64,000 nucleotides of DNA from Anaerolineales bacterium (GTDB lineage: Bacteria; Chloroflexota; Anaerolineae; Anaerolineales; E44-bin32). Both the position numbers and the translations under genes were made by a program. Location: assembly GCA_037382465.1 (NCBI GenBank), contig JARRPX010000009.1:1-64000 (forward strand), in the 5' to 3' direction. The notes below the pieces were generated by a model, which did not search any database, had not been told where the DNA came from, and saw nothing but the letters and a program-made list of their open reading frames with translations. Of this stretch, positions 44,456 through 52,998 are shown piece by piece. Position 1 is the first letter of the stretch, and each line of letters starts with the position of its first letter.

Positions 44456-45398
44456 GTTGCTCCTCCGGATTTCTTTTCTGCCATTTCTGGATCAGACCCA
44501 CCAACCCATTGGGCAGGTAAACGATGACGATCAACAAGATCAGGCCGATGGTGAACATGTAGTAATAGGGGAATTTGGTGATCAACAGTTCCTCGAGGAT
44601 GGCGAAAATGCCGGCACCCAGAACGGGGCCATAAAGTTGGCCCATTCCGCCGAAAACACTCATCAAGACGGGCATGAAGGAATAATGTAATTTGAAAGCG
44701 ATATATGGATCGACATACGTCCAACGTGTCGCCATGATCGCACCGGTCGCACCCATGAAAACCGCGCTAAACGCAAAGGTTATGGTTTTTAGTAGATTCA
44801 CATTCACACCCAAATGAGCAGAAGCTTCCTCGGATTCTCCGATGCTCCGCAAGGCCAACCCGAACCTGGAACGCCGGATGAGGTACGTCGTGAGCAGCAG
44901 CAACACCAGGATCGTCAGCATGATGTAGTAGATCGTGTTGTTATCGACCAGGATGACGAACCGGCCTCGAGTGCCCGTATACTTGATCTCGTACCACAGG
45001 AGCAGGTGCTTGCTGAGTTCCACAAGCCCCAGGGTGAACATGGTGAAATAAACCCCCTTCAACCTCAGCGTCAAAGCGCCGACGAAGAGGGCAAGGATGA
45101 AACTGACCACTCCGCCAGTGAGGATGACCAACGGCAGCGGCAATTCCGTGCCGAGGACGGCGGAGGTATAGATGCCAACTCCGAAGAAAGCCGCCGGCGC
45201 GAAAGAAATATAGCCGGTCGGACCGGAGAAGATCACCCAACTCACCGTCAGGATGATGTACATGAAGATGCTGGTGAGGAGAATGACGGTATAGGTAGAG
45301 GCGTATAACGAAAGTGTGGCAAAGAAAACCAGGAGAATGAACGATGCACCGGCCGGCCACGATGTACGCAGGTTAAGATTTAGCTTGGAAGAATTCAT
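44442..45398 (-). CDS. livM: Liv-type ABC transporter permease LivM
   Basis: A 318-residue permease with about nine membrane segments. Family landmarks are GYISFAPAAFFGVGIYTSAVLG near residue 70, the SIGESEEASAHLGVN coupling loop, and GGMGQLYGPVLGAGIFAILEE. It overlaps livG and lies 4 bases after livH, so all four membrane/ATPase genes are tightly coupled. Confidence 0.95.
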   Translation of the reverse strand: MNSSKLNLNLRTSWPAGASFILLVFFATLSLYASTYTVILLTSIFMYIILTVSWVIFSGPTGYISFAPAAFFGVGIYTSAVLGTELPLPLVILTGGVVSFILALFVGALTLRLKGVYFTMFTLGLVELSKHLLLWYEIKYTGTRGRFVILVDNNTIYYIMLTILVLLLLTTYLIRRSRFGLALRSIGESEEASAHLGVNVNLLKTITFAFSAVFMGATGAIMATRWTYVDPYIAFKLHYSFMPVLMSVFGGMGQLYGPVLGAGIFAILEELLITKFPYYYMFTIGLILLIVIVYLPNGLVGLIQKWQKRNPEEQHANP

Positions 45399-45402
45399 TT
45401 CG

Positions 45403-46272
45403 TTACTTCCCCATGATTCCGGTTGGTTTTAAGAGCAATAACAGGATGAAGATCAGGTAGTACGCCACAAGCGCCAATCCCGGCTCGAAATACGTCACGA
45501 TGCTTCCGATAAGCCCGAGCGCAAAACCTCCGATATAACTGCCGGGGATGCTTCCCAATCCGCCCAGGGCCACCACGATGATGGCAATGATGGTATACGG
45601 CATGCCCATCACCGCATGGACCGGATAGCACATACTGATCAGCATCCCGGCGATGCCTGCCATGGCCGCCCCCAATCCGAAGCACAACGCCAGGACCCGA
45701 TTGATATTCACCCCCATGAGTCCTGCCGTGGTTGAATCCTGTGCCGCCGCCCGGATCGCTTTGCCCATGCGAGTGCGTGCCAGGAAGAGGTAAAAAACCA
45801 CGCCGATTACGATCGCAAATCCTGCAGTCACGAGACGGTTGGCGCCGAACAGCGTGCCGGCGATATGGACGGGAAATGCAAGATAGGAATAACCCCGAAT
45901 CTCGGGACCCCACGTCAGCAAAGCGATATTTTGAATGATGAACATGAGGCCGAATGAGGCCAGCATGGAACTGCTTTCAAAAATAGCCGGCGAGTCAGAG
46001 ATGGAATGGAGGCGTTTGAACAACGTTTGATGGATGACATAACCCAAGGCGAAAGCGACGGGGGCGCAAACAGCGAGGGACACAAAAGGATTGATGTCAA
46101 GCGTTTGAGTAATCGACCACGTGGTCAGCCCGCCGAGCATGATGAATTCGCCGTGGGATATGTTGAGGACTCGCGCTACGCCATACTGCAGGCTGAGACC
46201 CATGGCGATGAGCGCATACAGGCCCCCAAGCAACAGCCCTGCGATAACGATATCCAGGATGGTTGTAATCAT
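45403..46272 (-). CDS. livH: Liv-type ABC transporter permease LivH
   Basis: A 289-residue permease with about eight membrane segments. Family landmarks are GLLLGGLYALIAMGLSLQYGVARVLNISHGEF near the N-terminus, AAAQDSTTAGLMGVN as coupling loop, and ALGGLGSIPGSYIGGFALGLI. It begins 120 bases after livK; a possible attenuating hairpin lies in that gap. Confidence 0.95.
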   Translation of the reverse strand: MITTILDIVIAGLLLGGLYALIAMGLSLQYGVARVLNISHGEFIMLGGLTTWSITQTLDINPFVSLAVCAPVAFALGYVIHQTLFKRLHSISDSPAIFESSSMLASFGLMFIIQNIALLTWGPEIRGYSYLAFPVHIAGTLFGANRLVTAGFAIVIGVVFYLFLARTRMGKAIRAAAQDSTTAGLMGVNINRVLALCFGLGAAMAGIAGMLISMCYPVHAVMGMPYTIIAIIVVALGGLGSIPGSYIGGFALGLIGSIVTYFEPGLALVAYYLIFILLLLLKPTGIMGK

Positions 46273-46306
46273 GTAACCAGCTCCCTTGCGATGATGGGCA
46301 GAGAGG

Positions 46307-46378
46307 CAGGCTGCTTAAAGAACAATCTGACGAGTATGTTCGATGATGAACCGAGGTGCGTCTCTTTAAGCAAGCCTG
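46307..46378 (-). other. long hairpin between livK copy 2 and livH
   Basis: CAGGCTGCTTAAAG (46307-46320) and CTTTAAGCAAGCCTG (46364-46378) are complementary apart from one bulge, around a 43-base loop. A related pair lies after the other livK at 29239-29313. Such hairpins after a binding-protein gene often lower expression of the downstream permeases. Confidence 0.5.
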
Positions 46379-46392
46379 CGCAGCTGCTCAAG

Positions 46393-47691
46393 TCAGCCGG
46401 TTGGCCACTCCGGCTTTGGATAGATCATCTCTGCAGTCGCCCATTCTTTCGGTCCGATGACCTCGTAGACTCCGTTGTTCCATTGTCCGATCTCGCCCGT
46501 GTGGCAATCCTTCGAGAGCAGGCCATTCTCGAAGAAGGTGGGACCCAGAACCGTCTCGAAGGTTTCGGTCGCCAGAACGTCACGTATCTTGGCCTGGTCG
46601 AGGGTGCCGGCTTTCTCGATGGCTTGCTTCCATACTTCGAGACCGGCCCAGTACAACGGGTGACCCCACGGATCCTGGATGTCCTCCGGTTGGCCTGTGT
46701 AAAGCTTGTCGGCCAGCGCCTGAGCCGCATCCGACTGCTTCGGGCTGAAGGACGTAAAACCCATGATCCCTTCCACCATCGGGCCAAAGGCCGTATGGAA
46801 GAACCCGAAATTGACGCCGGGGCCGCCGACCCAGCCTTTGGGGTTGTACCCAAGTTCGATCGACGTTCCCATCGCGGGCATGATCTGATCGGGATACGCG
46901 AAGCAGCAGAAGACGTCGGCGCCGGACGCATCCGCGTCCTTGATTATGGGCGACAGATCCGTGATGTCGGGTGGGAGGCTCTTGACGCCGATGATCTCGA
47001 TCCCTTTCTTCGGAAATTCGATGCCCGCAACACCGGAATACTCGATGCCGTGCAGGTCGGCGATGTACGCGATGTAAGCCGTTGTGGCGCCCTTCTCCTG
47101 CAGCAGATCGGCCAGCACCGGCAGCTGGTACCAATCCGAAAAGCTGAGCGTCACGAATAGATACGGCAGGCTGGGGAGTAGTTCCTTGACACTCGTGGCC
47201 CCGCCTTCGGCTGTCACTAAAATGTAGCCGTACTTGTTGGCGATCGGGGCCTGGGCGAAGATGAACGACGTTCCACAAGCCGGCCAGAGGAAATCCACTT
47301 CGTCCTCGACGATGAGTTTCTCGGTCAGCCTGGTCATCGTACCCACGTCGCTGGTGTCATCGTAGATCAGCATTTCGATGGGCAAGCTCTTGCCCAATTC
47401 GTCGACATAGATGCCCCCCGCGTCATTGACCTCCGGGACCCAGGTCTCGTAGACTGGCTTGAAGGCCGAATCCCCAATGATCGCCAGCGGGCCGGAAAGC
47501 GGCCGGGCCATTCCAACGACGATTTTATCCTTGGATCGCGATGGGCTGATCTTTCCACAACTTGCCGCCACCAACCCGGCGCCGGCAGCCGCTGCGGTCT
47601 TGATGAAGCCACGCCGAGTTATGCCCTTTTTATCGACCGTTTCAATCGGTGGTTTCTGTAGATCTGAAACGATCCCGTCCTTTGCACCCAT
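46393..47691 (-). CDS. livK: LivK-type ABC substrate-binding lipoprotein, copy 2
   Basis: A 432-residue binding protein, first gene of the liv operon. It has a Tat signal (TRRGFIK) and lipobox (LVAASC), then KIVVGMARPLSGPLAIIGDSAF. It is nearly identical over most of its length to the protein at 29354-30646, including GVAGIEFPKKGIEIIGV and QPEDIQDPWGHPLYWAGLEVWKQAIEKAG. The ATG at 47691, second of two adjacent ATGs after AAGGAGG, has proper spacing. The ligand is probably shared with or close to that of copy 1. Confidence 0.93.
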   Translation of the reverse strand: MGAKDGIVSDLQKPPIETVDKKGITRRGFIKTAAAAGAGLVAASCGKISPSRSKDKIVVGMARPLSGPLAIIGDSAFKPVYETWVPEVNDAGGIYVDELGKSLPIEMLIYDDTSDVGTMTRLTEKLIVEDEVDFLWPACGTSFIFAQAPIANKYGYILVTAEGGATSVKELLPSLPYLFVTLSFSDWYQLPVLADLLQEKGATTAYIAYIADLHGIEYSGVAGIEFPKKGIEIIGVKSLPPDITDLSPIIKDADASGADVFCCFAYPDQIMPAMGTSIELGYNPKGWVGGPGVNFGFFHTAFGPMVEGIMGFTSFSPKQSDAAQALADKLYTGQPEDIQDPWGHPLYWAGLEVWKQAIEKAGTLDQAKIRDVLATETFETVLGPTFFENGLLSKDCHTGEIGQWNNGVYEVIGPKEWATAEMIYPKPEWPTG

Positions 47692-48428
47692 CATTTCCTC
47701 CTTTTGAACAATCAGAGACGACTTTCTCCTCAAGGTGCTTTGCCTGTTGATTCAATCGGCAACGATCTCATACACACGAATAGTTCGCGGCATCCAGATT
47801 GAACGGCAAAAATGTAAGATCGAGTGCAATGAGTAGGTGATGGAAAATGTTAATGCCTTACGACTGAGCACGCTCCTCTCTCGGTTAGAATGGTCTTCAT
47901 GGGGCAACTACACACCATCCGGCGTGAATGAATACAGGCATACCCCACAAAGACTGACACTCATGAGGATTCTCCTTCCCGATCAATTCCGAGTTCTGGA
48001 GCCTGTTTCGAGCCACTTGCTTGCGTTTATGCCCTCCACCGGCTCCATTCGGAAATGATTTTCGACTTCCCTTCCAGCTTTTCTCCTTTCTACTCCATGG
48101 CTTCGAGTTCGTACACGACTATCGATTCGTTCTTGTCGGTAACCCGGCCGAGTGCCGGGCTTGACGGATCGAAGCTGCTTTCGATCGATCTGCTTTCATG
48201 CTTCGAAGCAGGCAGCAAACATACGACAAGAAGGAAAAAACACAGACACGATGGTCCATTTCGACGAACCTGTCATTCGGCCGGGATGCATTCCTACAGC
48301 AAGCGAACACAGGAGATGGTCGTTGGATGAGACGTGAAAGGGCACGAACGTAGTTATCGTAACGGGTCATGTCTCTCCCGGTTCGAAAGTTCCTCCTTCG
48401 TCGTTACCGACCCGAATCTTCGGCCTAT
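47692..48428. promoter_or_regulatory. leader and promoter region of the liv operon, otherwise empty
   Basis: The stretch next to livK resembles the leader of the other livK (CTCCTCAAGGTGCTTTG at 47726-47742). The rest, up to the UroD-family gene, shows no gene, RNA or repeat. The 700-base gap makes it likely that the liv operon has its own promoter. Confidence 0.45.
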
Positions 48429-49772
48429 TTATTTGTAAACGCCGTACTCCTTGGCGGTCTCAACCATCGCCTTGACGTTCTCCGCTTTCGCATGATCGAA
48501 GAACGCCCCGTTACAGATGATCAGGCCGCCGTCCTTTCCACACGTGTCAATCAATTTCTTGACGTATTCTTTTATCTCTTCCGGAGTTCCCAGGTTCAAC
48601 ATGGCGGAGGGCACGTTTCCAAGGAGACAGGCATTCTTGCCCAGGGTTTTCTTGACGGCCTGCATTTCCGTCAGATCGATCATCCACAAGGTCTTACCTC
48701 TGGGTAAGTCCTTCACAACCTCCAGGCGTTCGCTGTATCCGCCTTCGGCAGCGGGAAGCGGGACACAACCGGCCTCGATCAGCCCCAGGATGACCGCCTT
48801 GAGCGTCGGCCAGTAGAATTTCTTGAACTGCTCATCGGAGAGGAAACCGTTCGCACCTTTGTGAAGAGGGATGAAGATCAGGGGATTGCCGGTTTGCTGA
48901 GATGCCCCGACACCCATACCAATCATCAGCGGCACCAGGGACTCCATGGCCTCGATGAGTTTATCGGGTTGGCGGTAAATGTCGAGCATGACCCCCTTCG
49001 TACCCCGCAGGGTGTCCCCGACGACGTCGAAAGGCGCCTTGGTGAAGCCCCCCAATATATTCGGGAAACCGGCCGTTGCCAGGAAGCCATCAGCGCCGCC
49101 GATGGCCCCGATCCATTTCAACGCTTCCGCTCCGGCCTCGAACAGCGCTTGATAGGTCGCCTGGACTGGCGGCAAACCGAAGGGAATGAAGTTCAGCGCG
49201 ACGCCGTACATTTCGAGGATGCCGGGCAGAAACGGCAACATTGGGAAGCCACTCAACGCCCCAAACACACGCGGCAGATATTTACTGGTGAAAAAGCCTG
49301 AAGGGTCGCTGATCAGGGCATCGTATTCATTGGCCATCATGTATTCGCCTTCGTTGCACTGGTAGCTGTGCTCCGGCGCGACCCCATGCCCCGGCCAGGA
49401 GTAGAGCTTGTAGTCCAGGATTTCATACATCTTCCCTGGGCCGGGTGCGTATGCGCCCCAATGGACATCCGGTTCAAATTCGAGCACGAAGTTCTGGAAG
49501 ACCTCGGCACATTTGGCGTAGTCGTACATGGCTTCCTGAACGGTCATACCCGCGTTGGTCCAGGGGAACATGCTGGGAAAGATCGTGACCGGCACTCTGT
49601 CCGGCAGTTTTTCCATCTGTATGGCATCTTTGAAGCGGAAAATTCGATTCTTGTACGCCTTTTCAGCTTCCGCGGATTGGAATGGAACGGGGTTCCCTCC
49701 AGGATCCTTCAGCGTGAGTTTCCCTTGCCACAATCCTTCCTGGACTTCTTCTGCGGTTAATTGTTTTTCCAT
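48429..49772 (-). CDS. UroD-family corrinoid methyltransferase (MT1/O-demethylase candidate)
   Basis: A 447-residue protein of the uroporphyrinogen-decarboxylase/cobalamin-methyltransferase superfamily (MtaA, CmuA, MtoB). It has the TIM-barrel features PVTIFPSMFPW, PLHKGANGFLSDEQFKKFYWP and CLLGNVPSAMLNLGTPEEIKEYVKKLI. It is about 80 residues longer than heme UroD, mostly at the N-terminus. The zinc motif H-x-C of MtaA/MtbA is not seen; the equivalent place reads HKGANG, so metal ligands may be different. Adjacent to a corrinoid protein (33 bases) and a methyltetrahydrofolate-type methyltransferase, it probably demethylates the imported substrate and methylates the corrinoid. GGAGGTAGG precedes the ATG. 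Confidence 0.87.
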   Translation of the reverse strand: MEKQLTAEEVQEGLWQGKLTLKDPGGNPVPFQSAEAEKAYKNRIFRFKDAIQMEKLPDRVPVTIFPSMFPWTNAGMTVQEAMYDYAKCAEVFQNFVLEFEPDVHWGAYAPGPGKMYEILDYKLYSWPGHGVAPEHSYQCNEGEYMMANEYDALISDPSGFFTSKYLPRVFGALSGFPMLPFLPGILEMYGVALNFIPFGLPPVQATYQALFEAGAEALKWIGAIGGADGFLATAGFPNILGGFTKAPFDVVGDTLRGTKGVMLDIYRQPDKLIEAMESLVPLMIGMGVGASQQTGNPLIFIPLHKGANGFLSDEQFKKFYWPTLKAVILGLIEAGCVPLPAAEGGYSERLEVVKDLPRGKTLWMIDLTEMQAVKKTLGKNACLLGNVPSAMLNLGTPEEIKEYVKKLIDTCGKDGGLIICNGAFFDHAKAENVKAMVETAKEYGVYK

Positions 49773-49804
49773 TTTCCTACCTCCATGGTTCTCTTATGAG
49801 GTTC

Positions 49805-50437
49805 CTACTTGGCGCCGGTCCATTTCTTCGCGAGGTTCACACCGGCCATCGCGTTGTCGCCGTAGGCGTCCGCGCCGGCATACTTGCTGATCTCCTCGTT
49901 AACCTGGCCACCGCCAACCATGATATGGACGTTGTTCCGCAAACCTGCGCTTTCGATGGCCGCCACAGTGTCTTTCATGGCGTCAAATGCGAGGGTCAGG
50001 AACCCGCTCAGCGCGACGACCTGTGGTTTGAACTCTTTGATCGCATCGACGAATTTCTTTGCAGGAACGTCCACGCCCAAATCCAGGACATCGAAGCCGT
50101 TGACATCGAGCATAAAGGTGACGATGTTCTTGCCGATATCGTGAATATCACCTGCAACGGTTCCGATGAGTACCTTGCCAATCTTCTCGCCTGCGGGCAT
50201 TTTGGCCAACTCGGGCTTAATCACTTCCGTGATCTCGGTCATCATCTCGCCCGCAAGCATTAGTTCTGGCAAGAAGTATGTCCCCTTCTCATAACGCTCA
50301 CCGACGATGTCCATGGCTTCCCTTGCTGCATCCAGGATTGCCTTGGGGTCCGTACCGTCTTCCACCATTTCCCTGACTAGGCTGAGGGCTTCGTCCTCTT
50401 TCATGTCGGCAATGGCATTGACAAGTTTCTTTGACAT
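49805..50437 (-). CDS. corrinoid (B12-binding) methyl-carrier protein 1
   Basis: A 210-residue two-domain corrinoid protein of the MtbC/MtoC type. The N-terminal helical cap (about 1-85) contains EGMEIVG-like YEKGTYFLPELMLAGEMM; the Rossmann-like domain has the D-x-H-x-x-G cobalt-ligand motif (GDIHDIGKN, H99) and the corrinoid-tail contacts LSGFLT and VGGGQVNEE. It carries the methyl group between the UroD-family enzyme and the methyltetrahydrofolate-type enzyme on either side. AGGAGG precedes the ATG. Confidence 0.95.
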   Translation of the reverse strand: MSKKLVNAIADMKEDEALSLVREMVEDGTDPKAILDAAREAMDIVGERYEKGTYFLPELMLAGEMMTEITEVIKPELAKMPAGEKIGKVLIGTVAGDIHDIGKNIVTFMLDVNGFDVLDLGVDVPAKKFVDAIKEFKPQVVALSGFLTLAFDAMKDTVAAIESAGLRNNVHIMVGGGQVNEEISKYAGADAYGDNAMAGVNLAKKWTGAK

Positions 50438-50598
50438 AATATCCTCCTATTAAGGACGTGATTTGGGGTCCTTGCCCCAGAGCCGCCGGGCAAGTCAATC
50501 GATAGTGTCCCTCCTCTCAAATACGCTATCCGGTTTTTCAGACCCCCACTTGATGGGGTTGGTCACGCCAGCAAACTTTCGCATTTTGAAAACGAATC

Positions 50599-51405
50599 TC
50601 AACACTCCTTTCGATTGAACAGGCCTGCCCGATACGCTCGAGTGTAGTTGAGACAATAACGATCCCGACCGAGGAGCATCTGCGTGGTGATCAAGGCCGC
50701 CTTCAGTTCGCGATCCATCGGGTCGACGATAGCGCTGTCCAGACCCGCTGCCACGGCCAGAATCAGGAAGACCCGATTGATGTTCGCTCGAGCCGGCATG
50801 CCAAACGAGATGTTGCTCAATCCCATACTCATGTGAGTGTCCGGATATTGCGCATGAATGAGCCGCATGGTTTCGAGGGTTATGTTGGCGCTTTCCGTAT
50901 CGGTCGCCAGGGTCATCACCAGCGGGTCGATGTATACATCCTCGTCCGGTACGCCACAGCTTCGAGAGGCTTGCATCACCTTGTGAACAGCATCGATCCG
51001 GCCAGCACAGGTTTCAGGGATACCGCCATCGTCCATCGCCAGCGCAATCACCGGACAGCGGTGCTTTGCAACCAGCGGCAGGATGCCATCCAAACGCCAG
51101 GGCTCGCCGCTGATCGAATTGATCATCGGCGTCCGTTCGACGATCTGGATAGCTTCCGTCAAGGCAGCCGGATTGGGGCTATCCAGACAGAGGGGTATAT
51201 CCACCACGGATTGCACGGTCTCTACCAACCAGATCAGATCTTCCGGTTCGTTACTCTGCTTCGTGCCGGCGTTTACATCCAACCAGTCTGCGCCGGCCTC
51301 CGCCTGATCCTGGGCCAGTTTCTGGATGTAATCTGCGTCACGCCCGGCTATGGCCTGGGCCACTCGTTGGCGTGTGCCGTTGATCTTTTCACCGATGATC
51401 TTCAT
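50599..51405 (-). CDS. methyltetrahydrofolate:corrinoid methyltransferase (MtrH/AcsE-like)
   Basis: A 269-residue pterin-binding TIM-barrel protein of the AcsE/MtrH/MtvA family, the MT2 half of a corrinoid system: it moves the methyl group from the corrinoid protein to tetrahydrofolate. Family motifs are GEKINGTR at the start, AGADWLDVNAG, the PLCLDSPN strand, and GLSNISFGMPAR. The ATG at 51405 is chosen over in-frame upstream codons because the family begins exactly there; it overlaps the DUF1638 stop by 17 bases. The methyl-THF formed would enter the Wood-Ljungdahl methyl branch. Confidence 0.9.
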   Translation of the reverse strand: MKIIGEKINGTRQRVAQAIAGRDADYIQKLAQDQAEAGADWLDVNAGTKQSNEPEDLIWLVETVQSVVDIPLCLDSPNPAALTEAIQIVERTPMINSISGEPWRLDGILPLVAKHRCPVIALAMDDGGIPETCAGRIDAVHKVMQASRSCGVPDEDVYIDPLVMTLATDTESANITLETMRLIHAQYPDTHMSMGLSNISFGMPARANINRVFLILAVAAGLDSAIVDPMDRELKAALITTQMLLGRDRYCLNYTRAYRAGLFNRKEC

Positions 51406-52042
51406 GCTTCTCGCTTGCGTTTCTTTTAAAGTCAAGGTATGTGATGGTTTCGCCCGGTGGAGCGACGACGAAATCGTCATCCCAGGGACCATGCAGTAGT
51501 TTTTTAGTCAAGGCATTAGATCCGGGGATCTCCTCAAAGCGTAAGTCGAAGCGTGTCGCCGCACGTCGGCAGTATTCACGGTAGCGTTCCAGATCGTACT
51601 GGCCGGTGTTGATCAAAGCCAGACGGGTATAGTTGTTGAACATCCTGCGCATAAGTCGTTGAGCCCTTTTTTCTCCGTATCGCTCTACAATGCGGTCATA
51701 CTCACTGAATGGACTGTCGCCTACTTCGATCCAGCCCTTGGTGAGATAGTAGGTGCCTGGTTCGGAGTGGTACTGCTTTTTATAGGCCTGGTCCGAACCC
51801 AGAAAGATCGCAATACAATCATCGACTTTGGGCACGACCAGTGTGCAGCCGTTGGCATGCAAACCTACAACTGCCTGGGAACAGAGGCCGTAACCGAGGA
51901 GGATCGTGTCGAAGGAAGCCGCCGCGGCGTCGATGGTCTCCTGCAAAACGGACCGCAGTCGTGACGGATTGATGTGCAGACCGAAATCCAATACAGAACA
52001 CTCCATGCCTTCGCATAAGTGTGCCTGCAGTTCCTCGGCCAC
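51389..52042 (-). CDS. DUF1638 protein, methyltransferase-associated
   Basis: A DUF1638 family protein, a family often encoded near corrinoid methyltransferases; the function is unknown. Conserved features are DTILLGYGLCSQAVVGL, VPKVDDCIAIFLGS and YYLTKGWIE, which suggest a cysteine-containing active or ligand-binding site. The canonical start is GTG at 52042, but translation upstream of it reads TKIVACATVAEELQ, matching the first strand and helix of the family. No ATG, GTG or TTG lies in frame before the stop codon at about 52109. An ATC at 52084, 6 bases after GAGGG, may be the real start. It is the first gene of the methyltransferase operon. Confidence 0.83.
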   Translation of the reverse strand: MAEELQAHLCEGMECSVLDFGLHINPSRLRSVLQETIDAAAASFDTILLGYGLCSQAVVGLHANGCTLVVPKVDDCIAIFLGSDQAYKKQYHSEPGTYYLTKGWIEVGDSPFSEYDRIVERYGEKRAQRLMRRMFNNYTRLALINTGQYDLERYREYCRRAATRFDLRFEEIPGSNALTKKLLHGPWDDDFVVAPPGETITYLDFKRNASEKHEDHR

Positions 52043-52131
52043 CGTCGCACAAGCGACGATCTTGGTTCGTCCAGCCTTGCTGATACAAATCCCTCGAGAA
52101 TCAATGGGCGGCTAGCAAAATGGATTAACCT

Positions 52132-52160
52132 ATTATACACTTATATAGAGAAGTTATCAA
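52132..52160 (-). promoter_or_regulatory. promoter of the methyltransferase operon
   Basis: On the minus strand TTGATA (52160-52155) and a perfect TATAAT (52137-52132) are separated by 17 bases. Transcription would start near 52125 and run into DUF1638 and the methyltransferase genes. Confidence 0.65.
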
Positions 52161-52178
52161 ATTAAGCGCATTGGGGCA

Positions 52179-52207
52179 TTGACAACGGAAAACGATTTAT
52201 ATATATA
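52179..52207 (+). promoter_or_regulatory. promoter of the gntR-corrinoid operon
   Basis: TTGACA (52179-52184) is 17 bases from TATATA (52202-52207). With transcription starting near 52214, the ATG at 52223 would have a leader of only about 9 bases and no ribosome site. A TTATACA word occurs on both sides of the divergent region (52133 and 52209) and may mark GntR half-sites. Confidence 0.6.
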
Positions 52208-52222
52208 TTTATACATCCCTGA

Positions 52223-52984
52223 ATGGAGCTTTTTTTGTCCGAAGAACAAATTTTGTCCATCGACCGCGACTCGTATGAACCGGCGTACGCCCAATTGGTG
52301 CGCATCCTTTTGAGTCAAATCGCGTCCGGGGAGTTCCGGCCGGGTGACCGCCTGCCCTCCGAAGCCCAACTCTGCGAGCGCTATGGCGTAAGTCCGATGA
52401 CCGTGCGCCGCGTCATCAACATCCTCACAGACCAGGGCGTAGTCATCGCCGAACAGGGACGCGGCACTTTCGTCAGACCGATGGAATTGAGTACCGCCAC
52501 GTTCAACCTGGACTCCCTACAGCGGTTTTTTCAAGACGGCAGCCAATCCAAGGTAAAAATCCTTGAGGCGAGAATTGCCCTCGCCACTGAACGGGTTGCG
52601 GATAAGCTGGCCGTCGCCGTTGGAGACCGGACCGTCTTCATGCGCCGCTTGATCTACCAGGACGCACAGCCCGTACTCCTGCACCGCGAGTACGTAATCT
52701 ATGACCCCACACGTCCCATTATCGAAACCGAGATGGAGATCACAGAGCTTCAAGGCCTCTTCAGCGGGGGCGGTGGTACCGATCTAAAGCGGGGTGACCT
52801 GGTGATCGACGTGACCAGTTTGACCTCCGAGGAAGCCGCCCTGCTCCAATCGGAAGTTGGAACGCCCGCATTTCGTCTGGAGCACATCTTTTACGATTTC
52901 GACAATGGACCGGTAAGCTGGGGCTGGTTCATTTGCAGCGGTGAACGCCTGCGATTTACCGCCGTCATCGGAGTTACCGATTAG
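52223..52984 (+). CDS. GntR/HutC-type regulator
   Basis: A 253-residue regulator. The winged helix at about residues 18-85 has ASGEFRPGDRLPSEAQLCERYGVSPMTVRRVI, followed by GRGTFV; the C-terminal UTRA ligand domain has VFMRRLIYQDAQPVLLHREYVIYD. It is divergent from the methyltransferase operon and starts the operon that contains the second corrinoid protein, so it is the probable repressor of both, released by the methylated substrate or a related molecule. The start has no Shine-Dalgarno site, in keeping with a very short leader. Confidence 0.92.
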   Translation: MELFLSEEQILSIDRDSYEPAYAQLVRILLSQIASGEFRPGDRLPSEAQLCERYGVSPMTVRRVINILTDQGVVIAEQGRGTFVRPMELSTATFNLDSLQRFFQDGSQSKVKILEARIALATERVADKLAVAVGDRTVFMRRLIYQDAQPVLLHREYVIYDPTRPIIETEMEITELQGLFSGGGGTDLKRGDLVIDVTSLTSEEAALLQSEVGTPAFRLEHIFYDFDNGPVSWGWFICSGERLRFTAVIGVTD

Positions 52985-52998
52985 GAAGGCAGCGCCCC

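Noticed and set aside
46006-47160. Long plus-strand frame opposite livH/livK
   Set aside because: A similar shadow occurs opposite the other livK copy; both follow from the codon use of the binding-protein genes.
50438-50598. Cobalamin riboswitch near corrinoid genes
   Set aside because: No B12 box was found here or before 52042; only small GC hairpins are present.
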